Below, piece after piece: positions 11,401 through 23,832 of a stretch of 64,000 nt of DNA. The notes below the pieces were generated by a model. That model was not told where the DNA came from, searched no databases, and worked only from the letters and a program-made list of their open reading frames with translations. The first letter of the stretch is position 1. Every line of letters starts with the position of its first letter. The DNA is from Rutidosis leptorrhynchoides (taxonomy: Eukaryota > Streptophyta > Magnoliopsida > Asterales > Asteraceae). The DNA lies in NCBI RefSeq assembly GCF_046630445.1, contig NC_092340.1, positions 367,249,001-367,313,000 of the forward strand. Reading direction: 5' to 3'. The translations under genes were made by a program, and so were the position numbers.

Positions 11401-14392
11401 CATAACCTGCAACAAATGTTTTATTGACGAATTAATGTCCTGAAGATGTAAAAGAATGAGAAAGTTTTTTTAATAGCCATGCAAAACAAAAATAAAAACG
11501 CGAAGCTGAAAATTGAAACGCGTATCACGAAACTTCGAGAAACGGGTCTCGACCCAACCCATTTAGATCCGACCCGTTTGACTCGTCAAAAAATTCTGAC
11601 CCGTTTCGGCTCAAAAGCCGTTTAGGTCCCAACCTGACCCGTTTGCCAGATATACTCACTTCTGACCATATTGGTGGCACTGCTTTTGGAGAAGACCCTT
11701 CTGTGTTGGTCAACGATAAATCCCCGTCAGCCTCATGCGCTTCTTGTATGACGTTGCTGAAATCCATCCCGGGAGGAATAACCTGCAAACGATGACATCC
11801 ATATAGTCTTTTTCATTAATTAGAAAAACATAAACCTAAACAAAAAAAACACTAAAATAAATATACAATTTGCAGTTGCACACCCTTTGTTCTAACATTA
11901 GATAGAAAATGGTGCACTTTTTTGAGTTGTTCACTTATAAAAAATAAAAATATGTCATCACATTTTTGTTAGTGTAAAAAATTATAGGAAGGTATTCAAA
12001 TTTTGGCAAATGGCAAAAAGACATATACATATATAAAAATAGTTAGATAAAACGCAGCGAATTAATAGACAAAATCTTAATTTAGTATAAGAATAATACC
12101 GCCATCCTTGGCATAAAACGGCCATGGCAATTAACACCACCTCTAGCACGAGCTCGCAAAACTTTTTCAAGCTTGACATCAAACCCATCATACAAACCCC
12201 ATTGTTCATCAATTTCTTGTTTTGTGCTTGTAATAACAAGTTCAGCTGCATCTAACGAAAGCTCTTCTGCTTCAATTCTCCTCATGATCCTATAAGTCGA
12301 ATTAATATCTTCTTTCGACTGCCTACCTTGTTTAAGAAGCTGTTCGAGCTTATTTCTACCAAGTGAGTGTCCAGTTAAAACCATGGGCACATTAAGTGCA
12401 CCCGAAAGTATAGCCGCACTATCTCCTGCATCTGCATAATGACCATGAATCACATACGGCCAAACAGGGTTGGCATTGCCCCCACCGATTTGTTCACCCA
12501 ATACTGTCGACATGTTAAGAATGTGCGCAAGTGCTCCATCTACAAATTCTTGTACATGAGGCCATAGTAATTCTTTTCGAAGGTATTTATCACGTGGGCC
12601 AAATGGTATCCGTATAATATAAGCTCCGCTGCTCTCGCCGACGTCATCATCTGGATCATCGGATCCAGCTGTCAGCATCTCAGTGGGCTCTCCGTAGCTC
12701 CAATCTACTTCAGGTGATGACACTTGGCGGGTGAATAGATCAACTCTATATACCCCCGGCATTTTTGCAAGTGCTCGAGCAAGCTCTACAACATACTTAA
12801 TCTGGAATTTCAGATAAAACAGAGTAAGGCGTAATAACAATTAACATAAATCTATATTTTAGAGGTGGCAAAACGGGCTGTTAATATGTGTTGCGTGCAG
12901 TTAGAAACATATAAGTTTTGTGAGGGTCAACATGGGCAGGTCGAAATGATCACCTTTGGTCCCCTAATATGTTATTAGATGGCAAGGTCATATTCATATA
13001 CCTGACCACCAGTATCGGAATCACGACCAAGTTCCATATTATCTCCACGAACCAAACCATGCAAACTGTTAACAAAATATAAGTTATGTTTGTATAATTC
13101 CAAATAGATGCTTTAATACATTCACATGCTAAGTAAACAAAAACAGTACCTGATTAAGACAATATAAAGTTTCTTTTCTTTTTTATCGTCCGACCAAACT
13201 TCCAAAGTAGAAGCATTCTGTTGATAAGTTCTCTTTGGGCTTTCACCTAAATCCCCGATATCCGCTTTCTCGGACTCTGACAAGTCTTCTGACATATCCT
13301 CTCTTACATCGCTGCGCCCTTGTTCTCGTTCGAATTTCCTCTTTGCTATCCTTTGAAAATCTTCCCATTCCAACTATCGAATTACACAAATTATTAATTA
13401 TTAAATATAATAGTTTTCAAGTATACAAATTGGGGACTGATTCGTACACCACTTGAAATTATCCATACACCACTAAATATGCTTTCGAGAGTTGTACAGT
13501 ACAACATTGTATTGCATATTTAGTGGTGTATGGATAATTTTAGTGGTGTACGAATCAGCACCCATACAAATTACACTGAAGTAGAAATGTACCTAAAAAA
13601 TCATTGAGGGGATAAGGTATCACGTGATTTCTAACTCCATGAAAGGTATAATTAGAAATACTTCACTTCATTGATTAATAACTAATATGAAGCTTCATAG
13701 GATTTTATAGTCTATTTTTTTTTAAAGTTTTTTTTTTTTTTTTTTTTTTTCATGTTCGGGTGATTCGGGAAGTTGAATATATTTTCTTAGATGTATCCCT
13801 AAGCACTAAAGTTTGAACACTTGAGACCTCTTATTAATTTTAAGCATATTTTCATACTTCATAACAACGCAGGAAATAATAATTATATGAGTAAACTGTA
13901 TACTCTTACATTATTTATTTATATGTTGCAAGTACATTGGTTACGTTATAACACAACAAAACAATAAGTATCACGGTTAGAAAATTATAGATAACAACCA
14001 TCATCAAAAAAATTGCATATGCACTACGCTATCTCCAAATGCTGTTTTAGATTCATAAAACGGATCGAACTTTGATTTGATTATTTTATTATTTGGTTCA
14101 AAAAACAGAAGACATGTACCTGTTTCTTTTTGCGGGTAAGATGCCATATACGCCAACACATGTTTTCGAGTCTCGAACTCCTTTCTCTGGTATTTCGAGT
14201 CGCAACAACCTTGATCCATGTTCGATGCAAATCAGTTTCGTCGACTCCTGTAACAACTTCTTCAACGAAATACTTGGTTGGATTGAAATGGCCTCGTTCT
14301 CGTACATTTACCCTGTTGGTTTCGTCTATATTGGATGATTTACTATCCAATATTGCCTCTAAATAACCATTGATCCATTCATTCACTGCCAT
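8470..14392 (-). CDS. SPS3F: Sucrose-phosphate synthase, family B (SPS3F-like), 12 exons
   Basis: Makes sucrose-6-phosphate from UDP-glucose and fructose-6-phosphate in the cytosol. Exons (minus): 14392-14120, 13373-13150, 13065-13002, 12801-12100, 11782-11660, 11406-11275, 11182-11006, 10909-10856, 10768-10706, 10379-9429, 9347-9220, 8749-8470. All introns are GT-AG and phases join to 1056 aa, normal for plant SPS (about 1050). Seen: N-terminal SPS region ([20 protein letters not shown]), GT-B glycosyltransferase with RDSDTGGQ near 180-187, HGHYADAG, and E575-x7-E583 (EPFGLTLIE); the C-terminal part is a sucrose-phosphatase-like domain whose catalytic motif is degenerate (VDCYD). The wording [13 protein letters not shown] and WSDDKKE points to family B rather than A or C. 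The Ser158-type phosphosite region reads QQNAS (S146) with no basic residue at -3, and the osmotic-stress Ser position reads GVNCHGRF (Asn). No lesions seen. Confidence 0.96.
8882..9084. repeat. Minisatellite in SPS intron 11
   Basis: About six diverged units of roughly 33-36 bp built on gtggcaattttgaccc plus atttatgtaga lie head to tail inside the last SPS intron (8750-9219). They do not touch either splice site. Confidence 0.75.
13437..13558. repeat. Foldback element in SPS intron 1
   Basis: Left arm 13437-13482 (ctgattcgtacaccact...) is nearly the exact reverse complement of right arm 13514-13558, with a 31-base spacer. The arms extend imperfectly outward. This is a small MITE-like hairpin inside the first SPS intron (13374-14119); no clear target duplication is visible. 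Confidence 0.8.
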
Positions 14393-14667
14393 TTCATGTA
14401 GTTAAGAGAAAATTAGAATTAAAATTGGTTGATCATGTGTGTATGAATTATGATGATGATTTTTTTTGTGAATTGGAATTGAATTGTTATTCCGGTTACA
14501 ACGGAATGATTTCTGAAAATGTGAGTAGGAGTGAGGAGAGGAGTTTTGTTCGGAGAGAGACTCGGGACAAAGATACAAATACAAATACAAAAATATGTAT
14601 AAAAGTGAACCCCAAGATGGCAGTTAAATTGTGGGGACGACGGTTAACATGTTGCGACTCAAGTCTA

Positions 14668-14676
14668 TATATATGA
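14668..14676 (-). promoter_or_regulatory. Candidate TATA box of SPS
   Basis: On the minus strand the sequence reads catatatatag about 280 bp before the SPS start codon, which would leave a 5' UTR of roughly 240 bases. It is the best TATA-like match in the first 400 bp, but in AT-rich DNA this is weak evidence. Confidence 0.3.
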
Positions 14677-15180
14677 CGCCGTTTACCATTCCATTCTTTC
14701 TTTTCTTTTCTATAGGAAAACAAACTTCTATAGACATGGAAATTTACCAATAATCTTTTAAAAAATTTGAATATTGAATTCTTCAACCATCTGTCGTTAA
14801 GAAACTATATAAAGTGTTATATAAAGTGATTAAAAGGTACAAATATTTTTTTTATCTCCATAAACTCGTCATTACAGCAACAACAATACGCAATCTTGCG
14901 TATGCGAGGTAGGAGAAATGATTGTCATTAAAATAATCATAAATCATAAATATTATCATAATGAATTTTATTTCGACGACTCGTAGGTCTACAGAGAACG
15001 CATATAAAAGTGTTGTATACGTAGTTATATCTTAATTTTTTAGTGAGAGTTATTAAACTGTACAATACGTTTGCGCATTTTAACTACAGTCCTAACTGTC
15101 ATCAAGAAAAAATTCTTATTATCATTGTAAGAATTAGGTAAATGTACCCATTATGAGTGTCGGTAATATGTAAGATAAAT

Positions 15181-15590
15181 TTGTAAAATTTAATAACTGT
15201 CACTTTAAAGCTAAAGTCAAATGACTGCTAATTACAAATCTTTTATACTCTTGTCGTCGTTACAAAAATTCTTTTTAAAAAATTACTCTGTACCTATATT
15301 TCATCGGTGATGAAATTAGTTACCGGCCTATTAGAGGCTAATGAAAACTTTTGTGTTAGATTGTGAAAATCAAAATTTTTGAAAATTTGTAAAATTTAAT
15401 AACCGTCACTTTAAAGTTGAAGTCAAATATAACTGCTAATTACAAATCTTATATACTCTTGTCGATGTTACAAAAATTCTTTTTAAAAAATTACTCCCTA
15501 CCTATATTTCATCGGTGATGAAAGTAGTTACCAGCCTATTAGAGGCTCATGAAAACTTTTGTGTTAAGCTGTAAAAGTCACAAATTTTTG
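15181..15590. repeat. Tandem duplication, period about 206 bp
   Basis: 15181-15386 and 15387-15590 are diverged direct copies starting ttgtaaaatttaata and both containing atttcatcggtgatgaaa and cctattagaggct. They lie between the divergent genes. The function is unknown. Confidence 0.8.
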
Positions 15591-16110
15591 TGTTAAATAG
15601 TACTTTCTTCGTCTCTAATTTATAGTCCAATTTTCTATTTTGGGATGTCACACATTAATTATTTAATTATAAGTTATTATACTCTTAATGTATGTGCATA
15701 TAATTAGAGAAAGAAAAAATAAAGGTAAAAATGAAAAGTAAACCAAAAATACCATACTTTTATGACATTTTTTTAAACTGTGTATATTTTATTTGGCGGA
15801 CAATTAATATGGAAACTATTAATAACTTTGAGTTTAGAAGAGCATTAAATAAATAAATAGATAAAATAAATAAATAAGTAAATGTTAAATTAAATAAGGT
15901 AGACCCGGGCCGGATAATCGAAGCGGATCAACGATAGATTCGGATAAAATCGGTTTCGGACCTGTACTCGTACCCGGCCTAAAATAAAATGGTAGGTAAG
16001 GGGGTCAACTGGCCATAAACCCTTGAAAAAAACCTAGAAACCAGACGTACAAATTCCAAAGTTACAACAAACACAGTTTCAACTATCAGTATCAGCATAA
16101 ATCCGCAAAA

Positions 16111-19100
16111 ATGGGGAAACAAAAGAAAGGGCAATTGAAAGCAGAATCAGCAGACCTAATTAGCACACTCGATGATTTCACTAGCAAAGAAAATTGGGAC
16201 AAATTTTTCACTATCAGAGGTACTGATGATCCATTCGAATGGTACGCTGAATGGCCTCAACTTCGTGACCTACTTTTTACACATCTTTCAAGTGATAAAA
16301 CGACAAAATCGGAGGTTCAGATCCTTGTACCTGGTTGTGGAAATTCAAGGCTTTCTGAACAATTATATGACGCTGGATTTAAAAGTATTACTAATATTGA
16401 TTTTTCTAAAGTTGTGATTGTTGATATGTTGAAACGGAATCTAAGGGCTCGTCCTTGTATGCGTTGGAGAGTTATGGATATGACTAGTATGCAGGTATGC
16501 TTTATTTTTATTTATTTATATATTTAATTAATTGTTTTCTTTTTTTTGCGTTATTTGTAAGAGCTTTTAAAAATTTGAATTGAAATGTGCTGGTAATAGA
16601 TTAGAGTGATACTTATCGAGCTTTCGTATTAGGAGGTGAATGCTTATATTAGGAGGTGATGTGTAAGAGAAACAAAATTGTGATGTGGTCACCAATCTAG
16701 CCTATTCGATGGATATAATGCAACACACGCTATATGCATTATTGTAGTGTGCGCATCGATTTTAATAGTGTACAAATCATTGATCTTCTATTTAAATTAT
16801 AAAAGGAATGTCTTTTGCCAAGCAGTGTTATACATATGTATTTACTTTTTTAGTCATTATAAGCATAAATACGAATCAAGTAAAATAGAAGGAAAACGAG
16901 GCGATTTAGACATGTGGCTTGGAACATTCTCTGACTTGTATGCTGACTTATGAGTAAGGGTAAAATTTTAAAATTAGTGACCAAATCAGTATATATTTGT
17001 ATTGAAACGTATACAGGTTTCGGCAACATCTATATTTGAATTGACTCGTATGCTGACTTATTAGGCGTTTTATGCCAATAAGAGGTCCAATCTTCAATGT
17101 GATTTTGCTCGTTTTGAACACTTTTGTTGCTGTTGCTTTCCCAGTTTGCAGATAAGTCATTTGATGCTGCTCTTGATAAGGGTGGATTAGATGCTTTAAT
17201 GGAGCCTGAACTTGGCCCTACGTTAGGGAATCAATATGTATCAGAGGTCTCTTTATGTCAATATTGATTATAATTTTCCGAAAATGTTTATTTGTCTGCT
17301 GTCTGTTTAAAAAAAGCGGATGCTTCTAAATTAATAATATCTGAATTTGGAGTTGTGTGTACCCAGGTAAAAAGAGTTCTGAAAGAAGGGGGCAAATTTA
17401 TATGTCTGACCCTTGGAGAATCTCACGTTTTAGGTATCATTTTATTAATATATATATTTTTATTTATAATCTATATATAGACACACATATACAACACACA
17501 CACATATATATACATATATATTTATATATATACATATTGATAGGCACACTTTTTCCAAAGTTCCGGTATGGATGGAAGATCAGTATTCATTTACTGCCTC
17601 AAAAACCATCTAAAACGGAAAATCTAAGAACACTTATGGTGGTTGCTGAAAAAGCAAGTCCCGATATACTGCAAATGGTATTGACGTCTTTTGATCACGA
17701 TACACTTGATAGTGGTGATCAGGTACATAAATTTATTAGCATTATTAATATCCATTTAAATTTTCGTTAGTCTTGATATTATTTCACCTCCACATGTAAA
17801 ACTTTTCATATATATTTATAGGCCCGTGGAATATTTGAAGCACTTGAAACCGAGAATAACATTCGAACAAAGTGGTCTATTGGTGATGACATAGTCTACT
17901 CACTCGAAGACCTAAAAATAGGAGTGAAAGGGGATATATCCGAACTTAGTCCAGGTCGTTGTGTACAACTCACTTTAGGTGAACCTGGGCAGTCACGTTT
18001 TTGTTACAAAGCCGTACTTCTTGATGCTCAGCAAAGCTCAGATGAGTTCTTATATTCTTGTGGGGTCTTTCTTGTACCCAAGGTTAGTTTTTTTTATTTA
18101 ACTTACTTACATTCTTTTCATGTTAGACCTTAGATTTAGGAATTTGGGTTATCTTTCGTTTATATAACTTAATAGATTTATTTAAGATCATTTAAAATCA
18201 CTACATATAGTGTAGAATCATTGGTGTGATATATCTGTTTTACAATTGTCATTCAGTTGTTAAGCTTTTGTGTCTCCACCGATTTGATGGTTGATAGACA
18301 TTGTTTTTAATGAACATGGTAGAAGGTTTTCCCTGTTAGGGCTACCCGGGAGGGCGAGTAATCCGACCCCATACTCTGATGTACGCAGCCCAGCAGGATT
18401 ACTCCTTGGCTGCTTCCAACCCATCCCTGGCCACCACTAAATACTCGCCCTATACGGGATCCTAACCTGAGACCTCATGCAAGGAACTCAGGGATCCAAC
18501 CACTGGGCTATCTAGTGATGGTTTTTTAATGAATATATTATATATTATTAATTATTAATAATGTATTATAGTTTCTTGACAACTCATGGTTTGAGCATGC
18601 AATATTTTTTTTTTTAATGTTACTTATGGCATTTGACTGACTGAAAAACCAGCAATCAGTTGTGTTATTATACAATGTGTAACTATAATATAGATTTTCA
18701 GACACGTGCGCTTGAATGGCTATTCTCTTCAGAAGAAGGACAATGGATGGTTGTGGAGAGTTCAAAGTCAGCTCGTCTGATAATGGTATATACTCCGTAT
18801 TTGGCTGCTTTCGATAACAATTTTTCTTTATATTGTAAACAGATTCAGGAAAATATAATAGTCGTGTCATCTTTCTTTGTGAGAGGTGAAAGACCCTTAT
18901 ATATACAAGATTACAAGACATGAAAATAGAAAACAAGACAGTTAGCAAATAATAGGATGTAGATAAATTAGGAAACTGGATAATCTTATACTATACCGAT
19001 ATTATTGTTTCTAACCTCTATCTATATATTCACTGTAACTCGGGGACCCAAACTAAACATCAATATATATAATTTTAGGTATTTCTAGATGGCAGCCATA

Positions 19101-22100
19101 CAGGTGCCAGCAGTGAGGAGATTCAGGCAAGTCTTTGTTATATGATTAATGTTCAGGGCACACAATTAGCATTTCTATTTGTGATTATTAACTGAATAAA
19201 TTGTGTTGTCCCTCTTTCAGAAGGATCTTTCTCCTCTTGTTAAACAACTGGCACCTGCTAAAGTTGAGGACGGATCTCAAATTCCGTACGTTATTTTATA
19301 AATACCTTTTCTACTTTCTAAGTTCAAACTGTGTGACACTTATAAAGTGTGTATGATTGCTGTATACCATCTAGGTGGTTTTTATAGAGGCTGTAGCTCT
19401 TTTTTTTTGTTTATAAACCTTCATTAGCGGTTATTTTATTTTCTTGAGTTCATATACTTCATCTAACGTGTCTGGAGTCAGGACCGCTGTGATGCAAGTT
19501 TTGTATTGTGTTAATTTTTAAATGTATCTTGAGTCTCAAATGATGTTTTAGGCTTAAAGTAAATACAGCATTTTATGTTATGAATATGATTATGATATTT
19601 TTGGTTATTTTATGAATATGATTATGACTTACCATGATAAATCATTACATTTTAAAAACGATACCTTTAATTTGTCAGCTTTTCTTTTGAAATTTGATAC
19701 TAATATGTTTTGTGCGGGTGAAATTCTCTATAGATTCATGGCAGCAAGTGATGGGATCAAGCAACGGAAAGTTGTTCACCAGGTTTTGTATTTTCTGCAA
19801 TATAAACCATTAAGACAAAATATCACGGATGGTCCCTATGGTTTGTATCAGACATCATTGTTGTCCCTGTACATTTTTTCGTCATGGATGGTCCTTGTGT
19901 TTGCACTTTGAATCACCGATGGTCCTTGTGGTGCATATCTGCGGGGACCATCCTTGACGAAAAAATGCAGATCACAGGGACCAGTGGTGATTCAAATGCA
20001 AATCACCGATCACAGAGACCATCCTTGACGAAAAAAAGTACAGGGACCACCGATGATTTTTGATACAAACTACAGGGACCATTCATATTATTTTGTCAAC
20101 CATGTTAATTATGCTTTAAGATGGCATCACTTGCGGTGGACCGTGATGCTGTTCTATTCTGTTTCATAGGTCACATCTCCATTGACTGGTCAAATAACTG
20201 TTGATGACGTGGTATATGAAAAAGTTGACGATGAACTTGCTCATCTATCTACTGTTTCCAAGGACCTTGTATTTCGCCGGTTAACTTTTGAAAGATCAGA
20301 AGGCTTGATACAGTCTGAAGGTTTGTTAATAAGTGAGAGATGTCAAAGTTCCAGTTCTTCCAAATCGAAGCAAAAAGGAAGCCAGACAAATGATCTGAAC
20401 GTTGATCATGGCTATTTAGCTAGTTCATATCATTCTGGGATAGTATCTGGATTTATGCTCATCTCTTCATGCCTAAATAGAATGGCATCATCTGGAAAAA
20501 CAGTAAGATTATTGCATTTACCTTTTCTTACTTGAAGTAAAAGTAAAACTTTGATGTTCCTATGTATGTAAAATCTCAATTTAAGTGTTTCTTGTTGCTA
20601 GATATGAATTTTATAATCTTTAGTTCTTCATGCTGTAAGGGTTAATTGTATCCTTGCTTCTTTGTCTTATTTGAAGTAAATCGTTTGGTGGTTGTTTATT
20701 CGAGATGGCAATTTTGACCATATACTTATGATTGGGTAAACATAGTAATTTCTTATTTAATTAGGTTGAATACATTCCTTTAGCTGAAAGGAGTTAAATG
20801 GGTCAAACGGGTTGCAAGTCGCCCGGAAACAATAGCTAATGCATACAGCTGGCTGAATTCGTTATATTTAGTTGTTTAGTTAATTAAATCAAATTATATT
20901 TACGGAATTATTATCTATTTTTATTTGATGAAAATGACAAAAAAGTGTGTGGGACACTATTGCTTCCATTATATTATTTTCATTCAGAGTATGTCCAAGA
21001 GTAAGATGTCGTAAACCTGTATCTTACTTGGAGTCAAACCAGTGTTGATGGCCGTAGTTTCTTCTATAAATAGCTAAAATGAAATCTACCTACTATTCAG
21101 GTTAGGGCAGTTGTAATCGGTCTTGGTGCTGGGCTACTTCCTATGTTTCTTCATGGGTCAATTCCATTTCTACAAGTTGAGGTAATTTGAAGGTTAAAGC
21201 AAATTTATTTGTCCAAAATATTACACTTTTTTGCAATATATATGGCCTACAAACAATCAACCGTTCGGTTCTTCTGATTCTTCAACAGGCGATAGAGTTA
21301 GATCCAGTTGTTGTTGACCTTGCTCGAGACCATTTTGGTTTCAGAGAAGATGAACGGTTAAAGGTAATTAAGTCAACCGGTCTACATTGTAATTTCTTTT
21401 TCAGGTTTAATATTCTGTGTATTATCTAGAGAATAATCCACTTCAAATATCTATTAGGTACATGTCACTGATGGAATCAAGTTTGTGGAGGATGTATCTA
21501 CAAAGTTACCCAGTGCTAATGAGACCCACACCGAGCTTAAAATAGAAAGTGAATGCATTGATAAGCTTGACATACTCATAGTAGATGTGGACTCCCCAGA
21601 CTCGAGGTTAGTGTCGCTTTTAGGATTTGTCTAACGGCAACCCTTAGGGCTGCCGTTAACACGCATAAAAGACTTGTACACTTCAATAACAGCCACTAGA
21701 AAGTCAATATATAACCGCTACGTACAATACGTTTATGTGTGCTTACGACATCCCGTCGTTAGAAAATCCTTTTTTATGGTATATTTATTAACTAGTTAAG
21801 TTTTATTTATTAATTTATTTATTTATTTTTGTTGCAGCTCTGGGATGACATGTCCTGCTGCAAATTTTGTTGAAGAGTCTTTTCTCATGAGTGTCAAAAG
21901 CTCCTTGTCCGATGAAGGTCTTTTCGTAATTAATTTGGTATCCCGATCGCAAGCCGTCAAGAAAATGGTTATATCAAGAATGAAAGTGGTAAGAACATAT
22001 TATAAACCTTTTTTCCTGCTTAAAGGTTTCTTAATATTAGTAATATTATAACGAATATAATATAAATTTATAACATTATCATTTGCAAGATGGACTTCAT

Positions 22101-22551
22101 TTAACCGGCACCTAAGTCAATATCTTGTTTTCACGTTATCAAAGGGGGTGTTTGGATTTTTGTTTCGGAACTGATTATTAATATCCGATTATCTTGAGTC
22201 GGGTCAAATTTATCAGTTTTATACCAATCATTGTAACTGATTATCAATGTTTATACGATTATCTGCTCATTAATGGATTTTTGTATGGATTATTAACTTG
22301 GTTGCTTCAACTGTGATATTTTATGTTATGGTTTACCGTCCTCATTTCAGGTGTTTAACAAACTTTACTCACTCCAGCTCGAAGAGGATGTGAATGAAGT
22401 TATATTTGCCCTTAACTCAGACGGTAATACAGATTTTACTTCACCCGAATCGTATAATCAACTGCAGAAACTACTATCAAATGTCAAACACCCTCAGATG
22501 AACAAAAGCATAACTGATTCCGTAAACAAGATTAAACTTCTGGATGGTTGA
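16111..22551 (+). CDS. METTL13: METTL13-type eEF1A methyltransferase homologue, 15 exons
   Basis: Exons: 16111-16494, 17145-17246, 17367-17433, 17544-17722, 17822-18082, 18702-18785, 19079-19126, 19221-19285, 19734-19782, 20170-20502, 21101-21181, 21289-21363, 21458-21606, 21838-21988, 22351-22551. They join in phase to 742 aa; the human protein is about 700. Two class I SAM-dependent methyltransferase domains are seen: the N-terminal one with motif I ILVPGCGNSRLSEQL (71-85) and the C-terminal one with VVIGLGAGLLP (about 528-538) followed by AIELDP (from 552). In animals METTL13 methylates the N-terminus and Lys55 of eEF1A; the same role in plants is inference. Intron 7 (19127-19220) has a GC donor (CAG/GCAAGT); all others are GT-AG. 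Introns 5 and 9 carry mobile insertions that leave the frame intact. Confidence 0.94.
18304..18533 (-). mobile_element. SINE in METTL13 intron 5, with 11-bp target duplication
   Basis: TTTTTAATGAA at 18304-18314 and again at 18523-18533 flanks a roughly 208-bp body. On the minus strand the body starts with a tRNA-like head: a box A-like TAGCCCAGTGGTTGG and, about 35 bases on, a box B-like GGTTAGGATCCC. That is the expected layout of a Pol III-transcribed SINE. It lies within the intron and does not touch the splice sites. Confidence 0.75.
19813..20097. mobile_element. MITE / foldback element in METTL13 intron 9
   Basis: The left end (gacaaaatatcacggatgg, then tccctatggtttgtatca) is inverted at the right end (gatacaaactacagggacc, then attcatattattttgtc). 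The inner part holds more inverted and direct copies of the gggaccatccttgacgaaa type. The whole is about 285 bp of terminal-inverted-repeat DNA without coding capacity. Confidence 0.75.
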
Positions 22552-23420
22552 TACTCACTACTCTCTTTTACGATTTGTGTTGTAAACTACCCATGTATCA
22601 AACCTGATGATCGTGTGCTTTTTGGATATCAGTTTGTCAAGCATGATTACGCTTTTTTTGCTACACTTTCAGGTGATTATGTATTTTTTTGTATTAATGA
22701 GATGGTATTTCGTTCGAATGTGTGAAAACTACATTCCGTATTATCACAATGTGTTCATTTCGAGTAGTAATGATTGGGTTTGTGGTTGAATTTTTAAAAA
22801 CTATAATTATCACTGCTTTTTTATACAGGCAAATATGTTTAAATAATGGATGATATTTTCAACATGGAAATTGATAGATCCAACATGAATGTGCATCGAG
22901 AACTTGTACTGTACAAGTTCACCATGCACAGTTGTGGTGAAACTGCCTACTTCAAAAAGGCAAAAAAAAAGTTCCAAACACTAAAATGAGTCGACAATTT
23001 TCTCGACACGCTCAAGAAGACGTTAAGACAAGATTGATGAATTGACACGCGACATACAAAATGATCGTTTGTGGCAAGAAGAAGCTAAGCACTTGAAAAA
23101 GTCGACTGATTCTTCTAAAAGGATTTCGGGCCACAGCTGGGCAACTAACCCAATTGCTTTACAATGTATCCGCCATGCTTACAATATATTGATTTTTTCA
23201 CACAAACATACAAATATATGGTTTGTAACTCACAAGGTATTTCAGTTTAGGTTATCTTGAGAAGGGTTTGAAAACGGTCACGAGTTAATCCAGTTAGGTT
23301 GTGTATCAGAATAAAAATTTTCACACTCCTGGGTATCGCCAGACCCTTATGACCATTATCGATAGCATGTAAGGACCACTAGTATTAGGCTGGTTAATTT
23401 GCAATATTAGTTGTGGAATG

Positions 23421-23475
<55 letters not shown>

Positions 23476-23798
23476 AACCCAATCCCACATAAGTGGGGTA
23501 TTGAGAAGGTAAGATGTAGATAATCATTCCCCTATTCTAGAATAAAAACAATGTTGGCTCGATTATCGAGTTTGTATATGGCTTTATGTAAATAAAATAA
23601 AGACGTACACAAACTCGATAATCTTGAGAGCATCGAAGTGGAACAACTCCAACAAGTTCAATACTACGATAGATGGGAAACATAGCTATGTTGTTGTCTA
23701 TAAGATCCCCAGAAAGATGCGCGATCGTGAAATGTGATTTACTAATGCCATGTGCGTAATTTGTATCGTAATGTAAAACATGTATCTTTGGCCGACAG
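22552..23798. other. METTL13 3' flank and unassigned sequence
   Basis: It should contain the METTL13 3' UTR. Two short open stretches (22848-22990 and 23042-23260) match no family I recognise. The SINE-like tail at 23425-23545 is listed separately. The unseen first exon of the NOI-type gene may be here. Confidence 0.4.
23425..23545 (-). mobile_element. SINE-like 3' end with (TTG)n tail
   Basis: On the minus strand, ctacatcttacc and accccacttatgtgggatt run into a long (TTG)n tail (23425-23477). A CCCCACTT...GTGGGATT motif followed by a TTG tail is typical of the 3' end of plant Au/TS-type SINEs. A related copy in the opposite orientation is at 36080-36365. The 5' head is not evident. Confidence 0.5.
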
Positions 23799-23832
23799 AC
23801 GATTGCCACGTGATTCCAAAATTTGGGGGGTG

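Larger units (their letters stand above)
14393..16110. promoter_or_regulatory. Shared divergent intergenic region, SPS / METTL13-like
   Basis: A 1.7-kb AT-rich interval separates the two start codons, which point away from each other, so both promoters must lie here. Apart from the tandem duplication at 15181-15590, no gene or element is evident. The 90 bp before 16111 look like a METTL13 5' leader. Confidence 0.5.

Noticed and set aside
14004-14366. Plus-strand and alternative-frame open frames over SPS exon 1
   Set aside because: They are shadows of the SPS coding exon; the SPS frame has clear family similarity.
15600-15700. MITE end starting tactttcttcgtctctaa
   Set aside because: It resembles common plant MITE termini, but I find no matching inverted end nearby.
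22848-23260. Two short open frames (22848-22990, 23042-23260) as exon 1 of the NOI-type gene
   Set aside because: Neither resembles an NOI N-terminus or joins in phase to the acceptor at 23798.
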